DNA of 64,000 nt from Pseudohoeflea suaedae (GCF_004354915.1 NZ_SMSI01000002.1:310001-374000), one strand, 5' to 3'. Positions 35,968 to 45,935 are shown, counted from the stretch's first letter. Numbers and translations are program-made. The notes: generated by a model not told the origin, from the sequence alone.

Positions 35968-37827
35968 ATGTCAGATGACGAGAAGCCGACCCAGAACGAT
36001 CAGCGTCAGAGGGAGGGCCGCAAGGGCAACGATCCCTATGGTCACCGGCTCAAGCGGCTGCGTCAGCAGGGGTTGAAGCCGCCGATCAATCAGCACGGAT
36101 CGAAGTCGTCCGGTACCGAGGAGAATTTCGTTCTCGATTGCGGATGGGGACGACTGGCATTCGCCCAGACCTTCGAGAAATCGGAAGCGCTGGTCTCCGC
36201 GCTTCGCGAGGAGCGCGGCGATACGCGCGACATCGCGGTCTATGTACGCGACCCGCATGTCCTGCTTGCCACCGCGCCGCACGAGGTATTCCTCGATCCG
36301 TCCCACACCTACAGGCTCGATCTGACGACATACCGGTCGTCGAAAACGCCGCCGAAGGGCTATTTCATCCGCCGCCTCACGTCGCAGGCCGACGCGGATG
36401 CGATCAACCGGATCTATGCCTCGCGCTCGATGGTGCAGATGGCGCCGGACTTCTTCTGGTCGAAGCGTGACGCGCGCATCCTGACCTATTTCGTGGCCGA
36501 GGATGAAATCACCGGTGACGTCGTCGGAACAGTGACCGGCGTCGACCATGCGCGCGCCTTCGGAGATCCCGAGCGGGGCAGTTCGCTGTGGTGCCTCGCC
36601 GTCGATCCGCAGGCGCGCCATCCGGGTATCGGCGAAGCGCTGGTTCGGCGGCTGGCAGAATTCTACCAGGCACGCGAAGCGGCCTTTCTGGATCTGTCCG
36701 TGCTCCACGACAATGAAGGCGCGATCAAGCTTTACGAGAAGCTCGGTTTCAGGCGCGTCTCGTTCTTCTCGGTCAAGCGCAAGAACCAGATCAACGAAAA
36801 GCTGTTTACGGGCGGCGAGGCCGATGAAGGGCTCAATCCCTACGCGATGATCATCGTCCGGGAAGCCCGCCGCCGCGGCATTCATGTCGAGATCATCGAT
36901 GCGGAGGGCGGCTTCTTCCGGCTCACCCATGGCGGGGTGTCGATCCGCTGCCGGGAGAGCCTGAGCGAGCTCACGACCGCTGTCGCCATGTCGATCTGCG
37001 ACGACAAGACGGTCACGCGCCGGATGGTCGAGAATGCCGGTGTCGTGGTGCCGGGCCAAATCAATGCAGATGCCGGTGAGGATGCGGTGTCCGCCTTTCT
37101 CCGGAAACACCGCATGGTCGTGGTCAAACCCTCGCGTGGCGAGCAGGGGCGCGGCATCTCGATCGGCCTGACTTCCATGGAAGAGGTGAAGGCCGCGGTC
37201 GAGGAGGCCCGGCAGCACTGCGATACGGTGCTGATCGAGCAGATGTTCGAGGGCACCGACCTTCGCCTCATCGTGATCAACTTCAAGCTGGTGGCTGCCG
37301 CGGTGCGGTTGCCTCCAAAAGTGATCGGCGACGGCAAGCTGACGATATCCGAGCTGATCGCCGCGCAGAGCCGGAGGCGGGAAGCCGCGACCGGCGGGGA
37401 ATCGAAAATTCCCGTCGATGCGGAAACGACCCGCACGCTGGCCGCCGCCGGCTACGAGCTGGACGACGTCTTGCCCAAAGGCGAGGAGCTTCTGGTTCGC
37501 AAGACCGCCAACCTGCACACCGGCGGGACCATCCACGACGTGACGGATACCGTGCATCCCGTTCTTGTGGACGCAGCCGTCAAAGCGGCACGATCCATCG
37601 ATATTCCCGTATGCGGAATCGACTTGATGGTGACATCGCCTCGTTCCCCGGAGTATGCTTTCATAGAGGCCAACGAAAGGCCCGGTCTGGCCAATCACGA
37701 GCCACAGCCGACCGCCGAACGCTTCATCGACCTGCTGTTTCCGTTGTCGATGCCGCATGCCGTCCGGCGCGCGCTGCAGAACCAATTGCACACAGGGAGA
37801 CAAGATGAGCCGTCTGACGATCGATAG
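35968..37827 (+). CDS. ngg: N-acetylglutaminylglutamine synthetase (GNAT + ATP-grasp fusion)
   Basis: The 619-aa protein has a basic, low-complexity N-terminus (1-50). A GNAT acetyltransferase domain (about 130-300; LAVDPQARHPGIGEALVRRL) is fused to an ATP-grasp ligase (about 310-590; VVKPSRGEQGRGISIG, then EANERPGLANHEP). It acetylates glutamine and joins a second glutamine to give the dipeptide that AsnO amidates. It starts 13 nt after asnO, and the end overlaps the peptidase gene by 23 bp. In Sinorhizobium the equivalent genes are needed for osmotic NAGGN accumulation. Confidence 0.92.
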   Translation: MSDDEKPTQNDQRQREGRKGNDPYGHRLKRLRQQGLKPPINQHGSKSSGTEENFVLDCGWGRLAFAQTFEKSEALVSALREERGDTRDIAVYVRDPHVLLATAPHEVFLDPSHTYRLDLTTYRSSKTPPKGYFIRRLTSQADADAINRIYASRSMVQMAPDFFWSKRDARILTYFVAEDEITGDVVGTVTGVDHARAFGDPERGSSLWCLAVDPQARHPGIGEALVRRLAEFYQAREAAFLDLSVLHDNEGAIKLYEKLGFRRVSFFSVKRKNQINEKLFTGGEADEGLNPYAMIIVREARRRGIHVEIIDAEGGFFRLTHGGVSIRCRESLSELTTAVAMSICDDKTVTRRMVENAGVVVPGQINADAGEDAVSAFLRKHRMVVVKPSRGEQGRGISIGLTSMEEVKAAVEEARQHCDTVLIEQMFEGTDLRLIVINFKLVAAAVRLPPKVIGDGKLTISELIAAQSRRREAATGGESKIPVDAETTRTLAAAGYELDDVLPKGEELLVRKTANLHTGGTIHDVTDTVHPVLVDAAVKAARSIDIPVCGIDLMVTSPRSPEYAFIEANERPGLANHEPQPTAERFIDLLFPLSMPHAVRRALQNQLHTGRQDEPSDDR

Positions 37828-38977
37828 CGACTACCTTCTCAAGATACTTGAGAAGCTTTTGAAAATTCCCAGTCCGACAGGGTTCACCGACACAGTCGTC
37901 AGGTTCGTCACGAGAGAATTGGAGCATCTGGGTCTCGAGCCGGAACTGACCCGGCGCGGTGCGATCCGGGCCGTCCGCCAGGGGTCGCGGCGGAATGGTG
38001 CGCGTGCAATCGTTTCGCACGTCGATACGCTCGGTGCGCAGGTCAAATATCTCAAGAGCAATGGCCGCTGCGCGCTCGTTCCGGTGGGAACGTGGTCCTC
38101 GCGCTTCGCCGAGGGTGCCCGCACGACGGTGTTCACGGACAAGGGCAGCTATCGCGGCACGATCCTGCCGCTCAAGTCGTCCGGCCACACGTTCAACGAC
38201 GAGATCGATACGCAGCCGACCTCGTGGGACAATGTCGAGCTCCGCATCGATGCCCTGTCGCGTGACGCCGAAGATCTCGAGCGTCTGGGCATCGAGGTCG
38301 GGGACATGGTGAGCATCGACCCGCAGCCCGAATTCAACGACAACGGGTTTATCGTTTCGCGTCATCTCGACAACAAGGCCGGGGTGGCGCTGATGCTTGC
38401 CGCAATCGCCGCACTTCAGAAGAACAAGGCAGTCACCCCGGTCGACATCCATTTCCTCTTCACGGTGGGGGAGGAAGTCGGCGTCGGTGCCTCGTCCATC
38501 CTCGTCGATGAAGTCGCCTCGATGCTCGCCATCGACAACGGGACGACGGCACCCGGCCAGAACTCCGACGAATTCGGCGTCACCATCGCGATGGCCGATC
38601 AGACCGGCCCGTTCGACTACCACCTGACCAAGAAGATGGTGGAACTGTGCCAGGAGAACGAGATCCGCTACCAGAAGGATATCTTCCGCTACTACCAGTC
38701 GGATTCGGCAAGCGCGCTGACGGCTGGTGCGGATGTGCGTACGGCCCTGGCGACCTTCGGGGTGGATTCCTCGCATGGCTACGAGCGCATCCACCTTCAT
38801 GCGCTGCGGTCGCTGGCCGAGCTTATCACCGCCTATGTTCGCTCGCCGGTGGAGATCAAGAGTGACTTCGAGCAGACCCTGCACGGCACCAAGGGCTTTA
38901 CCAAGCAGAGCCTTGGCCGCGCCGAACAGGAGCTGTCGCCCGACGTCGAGGACGAGCAGCTCGGTCCACAAAGCTGA
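37805..38977 (+). CDS. osmoprotectant NAGGN system M42 family peptidase
   Basis: The 390-aa protein is a cytoplasmic metallo-aminopeptidase of the M42 (PepA/frv) type. SHVDTLG near residue 77 carries the first metal His/Asp, HLDNKAGVAL near 188 the bridging Asp, and FTVGEEVGVG near 225 the catalytic Glu pair. The C-terminal SSHGYERIH supplies the last His. It consistently forms the third gene of NAGGN clusters and probably degrades the dipeptide when osmotic stress ends. GGGAGA precedes the ATG inside the end of ngg. Confidence 0.9.
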   Translation: MSRLTIDSDYLLKILEKLLKIPSPTGFTDTVVRFVTRELEHLGLEPELTRRGAIRAVRQGSRRNGARAIVSHVDTLGAQVKYLKSNGRCALVPVGTWSSRFAEGARTTVFTDKGSYRGTILPLKSSGHTFNDEIDTQPTSWDNVELRIDALSRDAEDLERLGIEVGDMVSIDPQPEFNDNGFIVSRHLDNKAGVALMLAAIAALQKNKAVTPVDIHFLFTVGEEVGVGASSILVDEVASMLAIDNGTTAPGQNSDEFGVTIAMADQTGPFDYHLTKKMVELCQENEIRYQKDIFRYYQSDSASALTAGADVRTALATFGVDSSHGYERIHLHALRSLAELITAYVRSPVEIKSDFEQTLHGTKGFTKQSLGRAEQELSPDVEDEQLGPQS

Positions 38978-39091
38978 GCGGGTGATCGCGGCTTGCCTTC
39001 GCGGTGAGACTGTACGAGTGCGCCGGTTGCCGCTATAGCCGGGCGCAGGGCCGGGCCCGGGAGCCGGTCCATATCCAGGGAGACAGATCAC

Positions 39092-39781
39092 GTGACCAAG
39101 ACCATCATTGCCCCTTCCGTTCTCGCATCGGATTTCTCCAAGCTCGGCGACGAGATCGAGGCTGTGATGCGCGCAGGCGCGGACTGGATCCATCTCGACG
39201 TCATGGATGGCCATTTCGTTCCCAATATCACCTTCGGTCCGCCGATCATCGAGAAGGTCCGCAACCGCACCGATGCGACGTTCGACTGCCACCTGATGAT
39301 CGAGCCCTGCGATCCCTATCTCGAAGCCTTCGCGAATGCGGGAGCGGACATCATCACCGTTCACGCCGAGGCCACCAGACATCTTGACCGTTCGCTGCAG
39401 GCGATCCGCGATCTCGGCAGGAAGGCCGGCGTCGCCCTCAATCCGTCGACGCCGGAAAGCGTGATCGAATATGTTCTCGACCGGCTCGACATGGTGCTGG
39501 TGATGACGGTCAATCCGGGCTTCGGCGGCCAGAAGTTCATTCCCGCGACGCTCGACAAGATTGCCCGCATCAGAAAGATGATCGGCGACCGGCCGGTCGA
39601 TATCCAGGTCGATGGCGGCGTGACTGCCGAGACCGCGCCACTCGTGGCTGCCGCCGGCGCAAACGTCCTCGTCGCGGGTTCGGCCGTCTTCAAGGGCGGC
39701 TCGGAAGACGCGTACCGGGCGAATATCGAGGCCATCCGCTCGGCGTCCGACAAGGCCATGGCAGGCTCCCGCGCGGCCTGA
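39092..39781 (+). CDS. rpe: ribulose-phosphate 3-epimerase
   Basis: The 229-aa TIM-barrel enzyme interconverts D-ribulose 5-phosphate and D-xylulose 5-phosphate. The N-terminal [31 protein letters not shown] (about 31-49; His and Asp at the metal site), [12 protein letters not shown] (about 138-149) and VDGGV near 172 are all present. It starts with GTG at 39092 after GGGAGA. It stands 114 nt after the NAGGN peptidase and 61 nt before gph, a common pairing for pentose-phosphate and phosphoglycolate handling. Confidence 0.96.
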   Translation: MTKTIIAPSVLASDFSKLGDEIEAVMRAGADWIHLDVMDGHFVPNITFGPPIIEKVRNRTDATFDCHLMIEPCDPYLEAFANAGADIITVHAEATRHLDRSLQAIRDLGRKAGVALNPSTPESVIEYVLDRLDMVLVMTVNPGFGGQKFIPATLDKIARIRKMIGDRPVDIQVDGGVTAETAPLVAAAGANVLVAGSAVFKGGSEDAYRANIEAIRSASDKAMAGSRAA

Positions 39782-39842
39782 CGCTCTTTCCGATGGGCAA
39801 GGTCGAGTTGAGCGCGTGCAGGATCAGGAGGAAGGGCGCAAC

Positions 39843-40547
39843 ATGAGCGCAGCCAGTGCGAACGGCCATGACTGGCCAGGGGCGATCCTGTTCGACCTCG
39901 ATGGAACGCTGATCGATTCCGTGCCGGACATCGCCGCTGCGGTCAACGAACTGCTCCCTTTGTACGGCCTCGAACCGCTTGGCGTCGATCAGGTGCGCAA
40001 GATGGTGGGCGAGGGCGTTCGCAAGCTGGTCGAGCGTGCCTTTGCTGCCCGTGGCGTCAAGCTCGACAAGGGTGATCTCGACGAACGTCATGGGCGGATG
40101 ATGACGATCTACGGCAAGCATCTGACCGGCCGGACCGAACTCATGGCCGGAGCGGGACGGATGCTGGCCGATTATCACCGTGGCGGCGTGAAGCTCGCGG
40201 TCGTCACCAACAAGCCGGAGGGCTTTACCCGCATTATCCTCGATCACTTCGGCCTGTCAGACATGATCGGCGCAGTGGTCGGCGGCGATACATGCGCGGA
40301 CCGCAAGCCCGAGCCCGGCATGCTCTATCACACGGCGGACCTTCTGCATGTGGACAAGGACGACTGCGTGATGGTGGGCGACAGCCCCGCCGATATCGAC
40401 GCTGCCCGAAATGCCGGGATCAGAAGCGTCGCGGTGCGCGGCGGCTATTCGCGCGTCCCGGTCGACGAGCTCGGCGCCGACATCGTCATCGACACCCTGG
40501 CCGATCTGCCGGGCGCGATCGCCGCCATGAAATCGTCCGCCGCCTAG
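39843..40547 (+). CDS. gph: phosphoglycolate phosphatase (HAD superfamily)
   Basis: The 234-aa HAD hydrolase has motif [11 protein letters not shown] (about 16-25, nucleophile Asp), motif II VVTNK near 122, motif III Lys in ADRKPEPG near 160, and motif [14 protein letters not shown] near 177. It removes phosphate from 2-phosphoglycolate. The ATG at 39843 has GGAAGGG at good spacing and is preferred over 39816. Its TAG stop overlaps that of convergent hisC within a single CTAG. Confidence 0.9.
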   Translation: MSAASANGHDWPGAILFDLDGTLIDSVPDIAAAVNELLPLYGLEPLGVDQVRKMVGEGVRKLVERAFAARGVKLDKGDLDERHGRMMTIYGKHLTGRTELMAGAGRMLADYHRGGVKLAVVTNKPEGFTRIILDHFGLSDMIGAVVGGDTCADRKPEPGMLYHTADLLHVDKDDCVMVGDSPADIDAARNAGIRSVAVRGGYSRVPVDELGADIVIDTLADLPGAIAAMKSSAA

Positions 40548-41599
40548 AGGATCTTGCGCAAGACCTCGACGAGGCGGCTGCATTCGGCTTCGGTGCCCAC
40601 CGTGATCCTGAGATAATCGGAAATGCGCGGCTTGTTGAAGTGGCGTACGAGGATTGCTTCTGCCCGCAGTGCCGCGGCGAGGCTCGCGCCTTCGTGGCCG
40701 GCGTGCCGGGCAAAGACGAAGTTTGCCGCGGAGGGCAGAACCTCGAAGCCGAGTTCCGTCAGATCGCCGGCGAGCCGGTTCCTGCTCATCATGATGCGCG
40801 AGCGCGTGGCCTCGAACCAGTCGCGGTCCTTCCAGGCTGCGGTCGCCGCGGCCTGAGCCAGCCGGTCGAGCGGGTAGGAGTTGAAACTGTCCTTGACGCG
40901 TTCCAGCGCTTCGATGAGCGGCCGCTGGCCGATGGCGAAGCCGACGCGCGAGCCGGCCAGGCTGTATGACTTCGAGAATGTGCGGATGACGAGGATGTTG
41001 TCGAAGTCAGGCACCAGTGCCGCAGCACTCTCGCCGCCGAAATCGACATAGGCCTCATCGACCACCAGAAGCCGGTCGCGGTCCGCTTCCGCGAGTTTGC
41101 GGATGTCCGCAAGCGGCAGCGCGATGCCGGTCGGGGCGTTGGGATTCGGCAGGATGATCGCGCCTGCCGGTCCCCGATAGGCGTCGATGTCGACAGACAT
41201 GTCGTCGGCAAGGGGGATTTTCTTCGCCTCGATGCCGTAGAGACCGCAATAGACGGGATAGAAGGAATAGGTGATGTCCGGGAAGAGAAGCGGGCCGTCC
41301 TGCTTCAGCAGTCCCATGAAGGCGTGAGCGAGAACCTCGTCCGAGCCGTTGCCGACGAAGATGTTGCCTGCCTCGAGGCCGAAGGACGCGGCGATGGTTT
41401 CGCGCAATTCGGCCGAGACCGGATCGGGATACAGCCTCAGGGGCTCGTCCGTTGCGCGGCGGATCGCCTCCAGCGCCTTCGGTGAAGGCGGGTAGGGGTT
41501 CTCGTTGGTGTTGAGCTTGATCAGGCCCTCGATCCTGGGCTGCTCGCCCGGCACATAGGGGTCGAGGTCGTGGACGATCTTGCTCCAGAAACGGCTCAT
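40544..41599 (-). CDS. hisC: histidinol-phosphate aminotransferase
   Basis: The 351-aa PLP enzyme transaminates imidazole acetol phosphate in histidine synthesis. [16 protein letters not shown] (about 28-43), [10 protein letters not shown] near 82 and the PLP Lys in [14 protein letters not shown] near 210-223 are diagnostic. It is 351 aa long, as is normal. Members can also act on aromatic keto acids. Transcribed leftward alone, with an intrinsic terminator only about 20 nt upstream of its start codon. Confidence 0.93.
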   Translation of the reverse strand: MSRFWSKIVHDLDPYVPGEQPRIEGLIKLNTNENPYPPSPKALEAIRRATDEPLRLYPDPVSAELRETIAASFGLEAGNIFVGNGSDEVLAHAFMGLLKQDGPLLFPDITYSFYPVYCGLYGIEAKKIPLADDMSVDIDAYRGPAGAIILPNPNAPTGIALPLADIRKLAEADRDRLLVVDEAYVDFGGESAAALVPDFDNILVIRTFSKSYSLAGSRVGFAIGQRPLIEALERVKDSFNSYPLDRLAQAAATAAWKDRDWFEATRSRIMMSRNRLAGDLTELGFEVLPSAANFVFARHAGHEGASLAAALRAEAILVRHFNKPRISDYLRITVGTEAECSRLVEVLRKIL

Positions 41600-41619
41600 G
41601 GACGGCTGCCTTCGATATG

Positions 41620-41656
41620 AAAAAAACCGGCGGCGCTTTTGGCCGCCGCCGGTTTT
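41620..41656 (-). terminator. strong intrinsic terminator between purU and hisC
   Basis: A perfect 12-bp stem (41645-41656 with 41623-41634) has a 10-nt loop, and the U-tract read leftward is seven T (41626-41620). It ends purU transcription but lies within the space where a hisC leader would be. A possible -10, GATAAG (41664-41659), with weak TTTCGC 16 nt upstream, would put the hairpin at the very start of the hisC message. Confidence 0.85.
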
Positions 41657-41777
41657 CTCTTATCCCTGAATCGCTTGCGAGCGAAAGCTCAAAGCATGAA
41701 TCGGACGGCTGGAGAGCTGCAAATCCTGTCCGTCCGGCGCTCTGCGATGGCTGTGGCCTTCGTTGCGGGGTCGCTCC

Positions 41778-42662
41778 TCACCCCATCCGATCGGATGCAT
41801 AGGCGCCCGGGCTGGGCGGGAAGACGATAACGCGGTCACCGTTGACGAAGGTGCGCTGCTGTGCGTGGGCAAGGATGGCGCGGGCCAGCACCTGGCTCTC
41901 GACGTCGCGGCCGATCGTGACATAGTCGGCGGCCGACTGGGCATGGGTCACGCGCGCGGTTTCCTGCTCGATGATCGGGCCCTCGTCGAGATCGGCCGTC
42001 ACGTAGTGGGCCGTCGCACCAATCAGCTTCACGCCGCGCTCATAGGCCTGCTTGTAGGGATTGGCGCCCTTGAACGAGGGCAGGAAGGAGTGGTGGATGT
42101 TGATGATCCGTCCCGACATCTTGCGGCAGATCTCGTTGGAGAGAACCTGCATGTAGCGGGCAAGGACGATCAGGTCCGCATTGGTATCCTCGACGATTTC
42201 CATCATGCGCGCTTCGGCGGAGGCCTTGTTCTCCTTGCTGACGGGCACATGGTAGAAGGGCAGATCGTGATTGACGACGACCTTCTGGTAATCGAGGTGG
42301 TTGGAGACCACCGCAACGATGTCGATCTTCAGTGCGCCGATGCGCCAGCGATAGAGGATGTCGTTGAGGCAGTGGCCGAAGCGGGACACCATGATCACCA
42401 CCTTCGGGCGGACCGACAGGTCATGGAACTCGGCTTCCATGCCGAACTGTTCGGCAATCGGCCCGAATTTTTCGGCAAGCTCGTCCTTCAGCACGCCGCC
42501 TTCGGAATCGAAGGAGACGCGCATGAAGAAGGCCCCTGTCACAGCATCATCGAACTGCGAGGAGTCGGTGATGTTGCATTTCATCTCGGCCAGATATGTC
42601 GAGATGGCGGCGATGATCCCGCGGGTGGATTCGCAGGCGACGGTCAGCACATATGATGCCAT
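41778..42662 (-). CDS. purU: formyltetrahydrofolate deformylase
   Basis: The 294-aa enzyme hydrolyses 10-formyl-THF to formate and THF, supplying formate and balancing one-carbon pools. An N-terminal ACT domain (1-80) starts YVLTVACESTRGIIAAIS. The formyltransferase-like domain (about 90-290) contains VSRFGHCLNDILYRW and the catalytic segment NIHHSFLPSFKGANPYKQA near 195, with the Asp in VTADLDEGPII. It is separated by 30 bp from mmsA upstream, so the two may be co-transcribed, and is closed by a strong terminator. Confidence 0.95.
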   Translation of the reverse strand: MASYVLTVACESTRGIIAAISTYLAEMKCNITDSSQFDDAVTGAFFMRVSFDSEGGVLKDELAEKFGPIAEQFGMEAEFHDLSVRPKVVIMVSRFGHCLNDILYRWRIGALKIDIVAVVSNHLDYQKVVVNHDLPFYHVPVSKENKASAEARMMEIVEDTNADLIVLARYMQVLSNEICRKMSGRIINIHHSFLPSFKGANPYKQAYERGVKLIGATAHYVTADLDEGPIIEQETARVTHAQSAADYVTIGRDVESQVLARAILAHAQQRTFVNGDRVIVFPPSPGAYASDRMG

Positions 42663-42692
42663 GGCATTCTCCTGAAATGCCGCGGCGTCGTG

Positions 42693-44195
42693 TCATCCGA
42701 GCGTGGGCATCTTGAATTCGGGGTCTGTACGCTGCCCGGTCGGCCAGCGCTGGGTCGTGGTCTTGATGCGGGTGAAGAAGCGGACGCCCTCCATCCCGTG
42801 CATTGCGTGGTCGCCGAAGAGCGAGGCTTTCCAGCCGCCGAACGAGTGGAAGGCCATGGGAACGGGGATCGGCACATTGACGCCGACCATGCCGACCTCG
42901 ATGTCCTGCTGGAATGCCCGGGCGGTGTCGCCGTCGCGGGTAAAGATGGCAGTTCCGTTCGCATATTCGTGCCCGTGGATCAGGTCGACGGCGTCCTGAT
43001 AGCTGTCGCGCCGTACGACTGACAATACAGGACCAAAAATTTCGTCCCGATAGATGGACATATCCGGCGTCACGTTGTCGAAAAGCGACGCGCCGAGGAA
43101 AAAGCCGTCCTCGTAGCCCTGTTTGTCGACCTTGTAGCCGCGGCCGTCAACGACGAGATCGGCGCCTGCCTCGACACCGGCGTCGACATAGGAGCGGACC
43201 TTGTCGAGATGGGCGCGGGTGACGAGCGGGCCCATTTCGCTGTCGCTGTCCATGCCGGGGCCGACCTTGAGCTTCTCGACCATCGGCTTGAGCTTGCTGA
43301 CGAGTGCATCCGCGGTCTTCTCACCGACCGGTACCGCGACGGAGATGGCCATGCACCGCTCGCCGGCCGAGCCGTAGGCCGCGCCCATGAGGGCGCTGGC
43401 GGCCATGTCCATGTCGGCATCGGGCATGATGACCATGTGGTTCTTGGCGCCGCCAAGCGCCTGGACGCGCTTACCATTGGCGGTGCCGGTGGTGTAGATG
43501 TACTTGGCGATCGGGGTCGAGCCGACAAAGGAGATCGCCTTGACGTCGGGGTGTTCGAGCAGCGCGTCGACCGCCACCTTGTCGCCCTGAACCACGTTGA
43601 AGACGCCATCCGGAAGGCCGGCTTCCTTGAGCCATTCGGCGATCAGAAGCGAGGCGGAAGGGTCGCGCTCGGAGGGCTTGAGGACAAAGGTGTTGCCGCA
43701 GGCAAGGGCGACGGGGAACATCCACATCGGCACCATGGCCGGGAAGTTGAAGGGCGTGATCCCGGCCACGACGCCGAGCGCCTGGCGGACGTTGAAGCTG
43801 TCGACGCCGGTGCCGACGTTCTCGGAAAACTCGCTCTTGAGAAAGGTGGGAGCGGCAGTCGCGAACTCGACCACTTCGAGCGCGCGTGTGACTTCGCCCT
43901 TGGCATCGTCGAAGGTCTTGCCGTGTTCGGCGGTCACGGCGGCCGCGATTTCGTCCATGCGATCCCAGATCATCATCTTGAACCGGTCGAGGATGCGGGC
44001 ACGGCGCAGCGGCGGGGTCTTCGACCATTCCGGGAAGGCAGCCTTGGCGGCTGCCACGGCGCTGTCGACGTCCTGCGTGGTCGCGAGGATCACTTCCTTC
44101 TCGGCTTTCCCGGTCGCGGGATTGAAGACGGGTTGGCTGCGGTCGGCGGTGCCCTTGTCCTGGCGGCCATTGATGAAGTGCGTGATCGTTTGCAT
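42693..44195 (-). CDS. mmsA: CoA-acylating methylmalonate-semialdehyde dehydrogenase
   Basis: The 500-aa aldehyde dehydrogenase makes propionyl-CoA (or acetyl-CoA) from (methyl)malonate semialdehyde in valine and inositol breakdown. ITPFNFPAMVPMWMFP near 140, the Glu-lacking LGGAKNHMVI and the nucleophile Cys281 in GERCMAISV are typical of MmsA. The ATG at 44195 has AAGGA 7 nt upstream, and the frame upstream to 44234 is unsupported. Its product pathway complements the bkd operon at 10-14 kb. Confidence 0.95.
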   Translation of the reverse strand: MQTITHFINGRQDKGTADRSQPVFNPATGKAEKEVILATTQDVDSAVAAAKAAFPEWSKTPPLRRARILDRFKMMIWDRMDEIAAAVTAEHGKTFDDAKGEVTRALEVVEFATAAPTFLKSEFSENVGTGVDSFNVRQALGVVAGITPFNFPAMVPMWMFPVALACGNTFVLKPSERDPSASLLIAEWLKEAGLPDGVFNVVQGDKVAVDALLEHPDVKAISFVGSTPIAKYIYTTGTANGKRVQALGGAKNHMVIMPDADMDMAASALMGAAYGSAGERCMAISVAVPVGEKTADALVSKLKPMVEKLKVGPGMDSDSEMGPLVTRAHLDKVRSYVDAGVEAGADLVVDGRGYKVDKQGYEDGFFLGASLFDNVTPDMSIYRDEIFGPVLSVVRRDSYQDAVDLIHGHEYANGTAIFTRDGDTARAFQQDIEVGMVGVNVPIPVPMAFHSFGGWKASLFGDHAMHGMEGVRFFTRIKTTTQRWPTGQRTDPEFKMPTLG

Positions 44196-44618
44196 GGTGA
44201 AATCCTTTCTCGGGCGTCCGGTGTGGCACGGCAAATAGCCAAAGGCAATCGGTGCGTTGCAGCAAACCGGAGCGGGATAGACGGGCCACGGGAAGAGGGG
44301 CGCCGGTTTCCGGTGAGATGACGTGAAATCAACCCGTAATCATTCTCGAGATTTCGTGTTTCGATGTTGCGATGCAACCCGCCTTTAATGGGTGCTTTTC
44401 AGTTTAATTTTACGGCCTTTAATGAGGGGTAAGTAGTCGCTTAGATTTAAGTTGCTGCATCGCGCAAGAGAATTGGAATAAAACGGAGTTGCCGCGATCA
44501 AAGCACTCCCCTACGCTTGCGTCAGGCGGCTTTACCATCGTCGGTCGGTGCGAATAACCAGAATGCAGACCGCCGGCCTGCGGATCGGGAAGCCCAAAGC
44601 TGAAGGGAGGAAACAGCT
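44196..44618. promoter_or_regulatory. 423-bp divergent control region, mmsA / sugar ABC operon
   Basis: This is the longest gene-free stretch in the window. Three TTGC/GCAA inverted motifs occur: TTGC-A-GCAA (44257-44265), GTTGC-GAT-GCAAC (44366-44378) and TTGC-N8-GCAA (44452-44467). The last two share GCATCGC on opposite strands. The half near 44380-44480 is AT-rich. I see no convincing -35/-10 pair, no riboswitch and no ORF. A LacI-type sugar regulator is a natural candidate, but none is encoded nearby. Confidence 0.4.
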
Positions 44619-45893
44619 ATGAAGCTTGGCTATGGTCCGGCAGCACTTGCGGTCGGCACAATGCTCGTCACGGGGCTCTTCACGGGATCGGCTCTCGCCG
44701 TCGATCTCGCCATCGTTTCAGGGGCCGTCGGCGACGACATCAAGATGCTGCGCTCGAATCTCGACCGCTACGAGAAGGAGACGGGCAACACGGTGAAGAT
44801 CGTGGAAATGCCGCAGTCCACCACGGACCAGTTCGGCCAGTACCGGTTGTGGCTGTCCGCCGGAAACGCCGATATCGATGTCTACCGCACCGACGTGATC
44901 TGGGCGCCGCAGCTCGCCAACCATCTTCTCGACCTGACCGAAGCGGCCAAGGACGTGGCAGGCGCTCACTTCCCCTCGATCATCGAAAGCCAGACGGTGG
45001 ACGGCAAGCTCGTCGCCATTCCCATGTTCACCGACGCGCCCGCGCTCTATTATCGCAAGGACCTGCTGGAGAAATATGGCGCCGAACCGCCGAAGACCTG
45101 GGAGGAGCTGACCGCCACCGCTCAGATGGTGCAGGACAAGGAGCGCGAGGCGGGGAACGGCGATTTCCATGGTTTCGTCTTCCAGGGGGCTGCCTATGAA
45201 GGGCTGACCTGCGACGCACTCGAATGGGTGAAGAGCCATGGCGGCGGCCAGATCGTGGAAGCCGACGGGACGATCTCCATCAACAACCCGGATGCCATCA
45301 AGGCGATCAACACGGCCAAGTCGTGGATCGGCACGATCTCCCCCGAAGGCGTGCTCGGCTACAAGGAGGAGGATGCGCGCGGCGTCTGGCAGACCGGAAG
45401 CGCGGCCTTCATGCGCAACTGGCCCTATGCCTATTCGCTGTCGAACAGCGACGATTCCGCCGTGAAGGGCAAATTCGACGTGGCGCCGCTGCCTTCGGGC
45501 GGGGACGGCTCCGCGGCAACGCTCGGGGGCTGGAACCTGGCGGTTTCGAAATATTCGAAACATCCGGACGAGGCGATCGGGCTGGCGCTGTTCCTGGCGT
45601 CGGAGGAAAGCCAGAAGCGGCGTGCGACGGAACTCTCCCGCCTGCCGACGATCGAGGCGCTCTATGACGACCCCGACGTGGCGGCCGCGCAGCCGATCAT
45701 TCCGAGCTGGAAGGAGATCTTCCTCAATGCGGTGCCGCGTCCGTCGGCCCCGACGAAGAAGGACTACAACGAGGTTTCCAAGGAATTCTGGACCGCCGTG
45801 CACGACTCGCTGTCGGGCAATGGCGATACGGAAGCCAACTTCAAGAAACTCGAAGCCAAGCTGAAACGCCTGAAGGGTTCCGGCTGGGAGTGA
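44619..45893 (+). CDS. sugar ABC transporter substrate-binding protein (trehalose/maltose type)
   Basis: The 424-aa SBP family 1 protein has a signal peptide (1-27, ending SALAVD). YRTDVIWAPQLANHLLDLT near 90, MFTDAPALYYRKDLLEKYGAEPPKTWEEL near 135-163 and GGWNLAVSKYSKHPDEA near 306 are the usual maltodextrin/trehalose-binding features. The resemblance is closest to ThuE-like trehalose/maltose/sucrose receptors of rhizobia. No thuAB-like genes follow, so the sugar is uncertain. It is the first gene of a four-gene operon. Confidence 0.9.
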   Translation: MKLGYGPAALAVGTMLVTGLFTGSALAVDLAIVSGAVGDDIKMLRSNLDRYEKETGNTVKIVEMPQSTTDQFGQYRLWLSAGNADIDVYRTDVIWAPQLANHLLDLTEAAKDVAGAHFPSIIESQTVDGKLVAIPMFTDAPALYYRKDLLEKYGAEPPKTWEELTATAQMVQDKEREAGNGDFHGFVFQGAAYEGLTCDALEWVKSHGGGQIVEADGTISINNPDAIKAINTAKSWIGTISPEGVLGYKEEDARGVWQTGSAAFMRNWPYAYSLSNSDDSAVKGKFDVAPLPSGGDGSAATLGGWNLAVSKYSKHPDEAIGLALFLASEESQKRRATELSRLPTIEALYDDPDVAAAQPIIPSWKEIFLNAVPRPSAPTKKDYNEVSKEFWTAVHDSLSGNGDTEANFKKLEAKLKRLKGSGWE

Positions 45894-45909
45894 TCTCCCT
45901 TTGACAAGT

Positions 45910-45935
45910 CACCCGCCGGTATTCTCCGGCGGGTG
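45910..45935 (+). other. intercistronic GC hairpin after sugar-binding-protein gene
   Basis: CACCCGCCGG (45910-45919) pairs perfectly with CCGGCGGGTG (45926-45935), loop TATTCT. No T-run follows. It lies 16 nt after the stop and 26 nt before the permease start. Confidence 0.65.
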
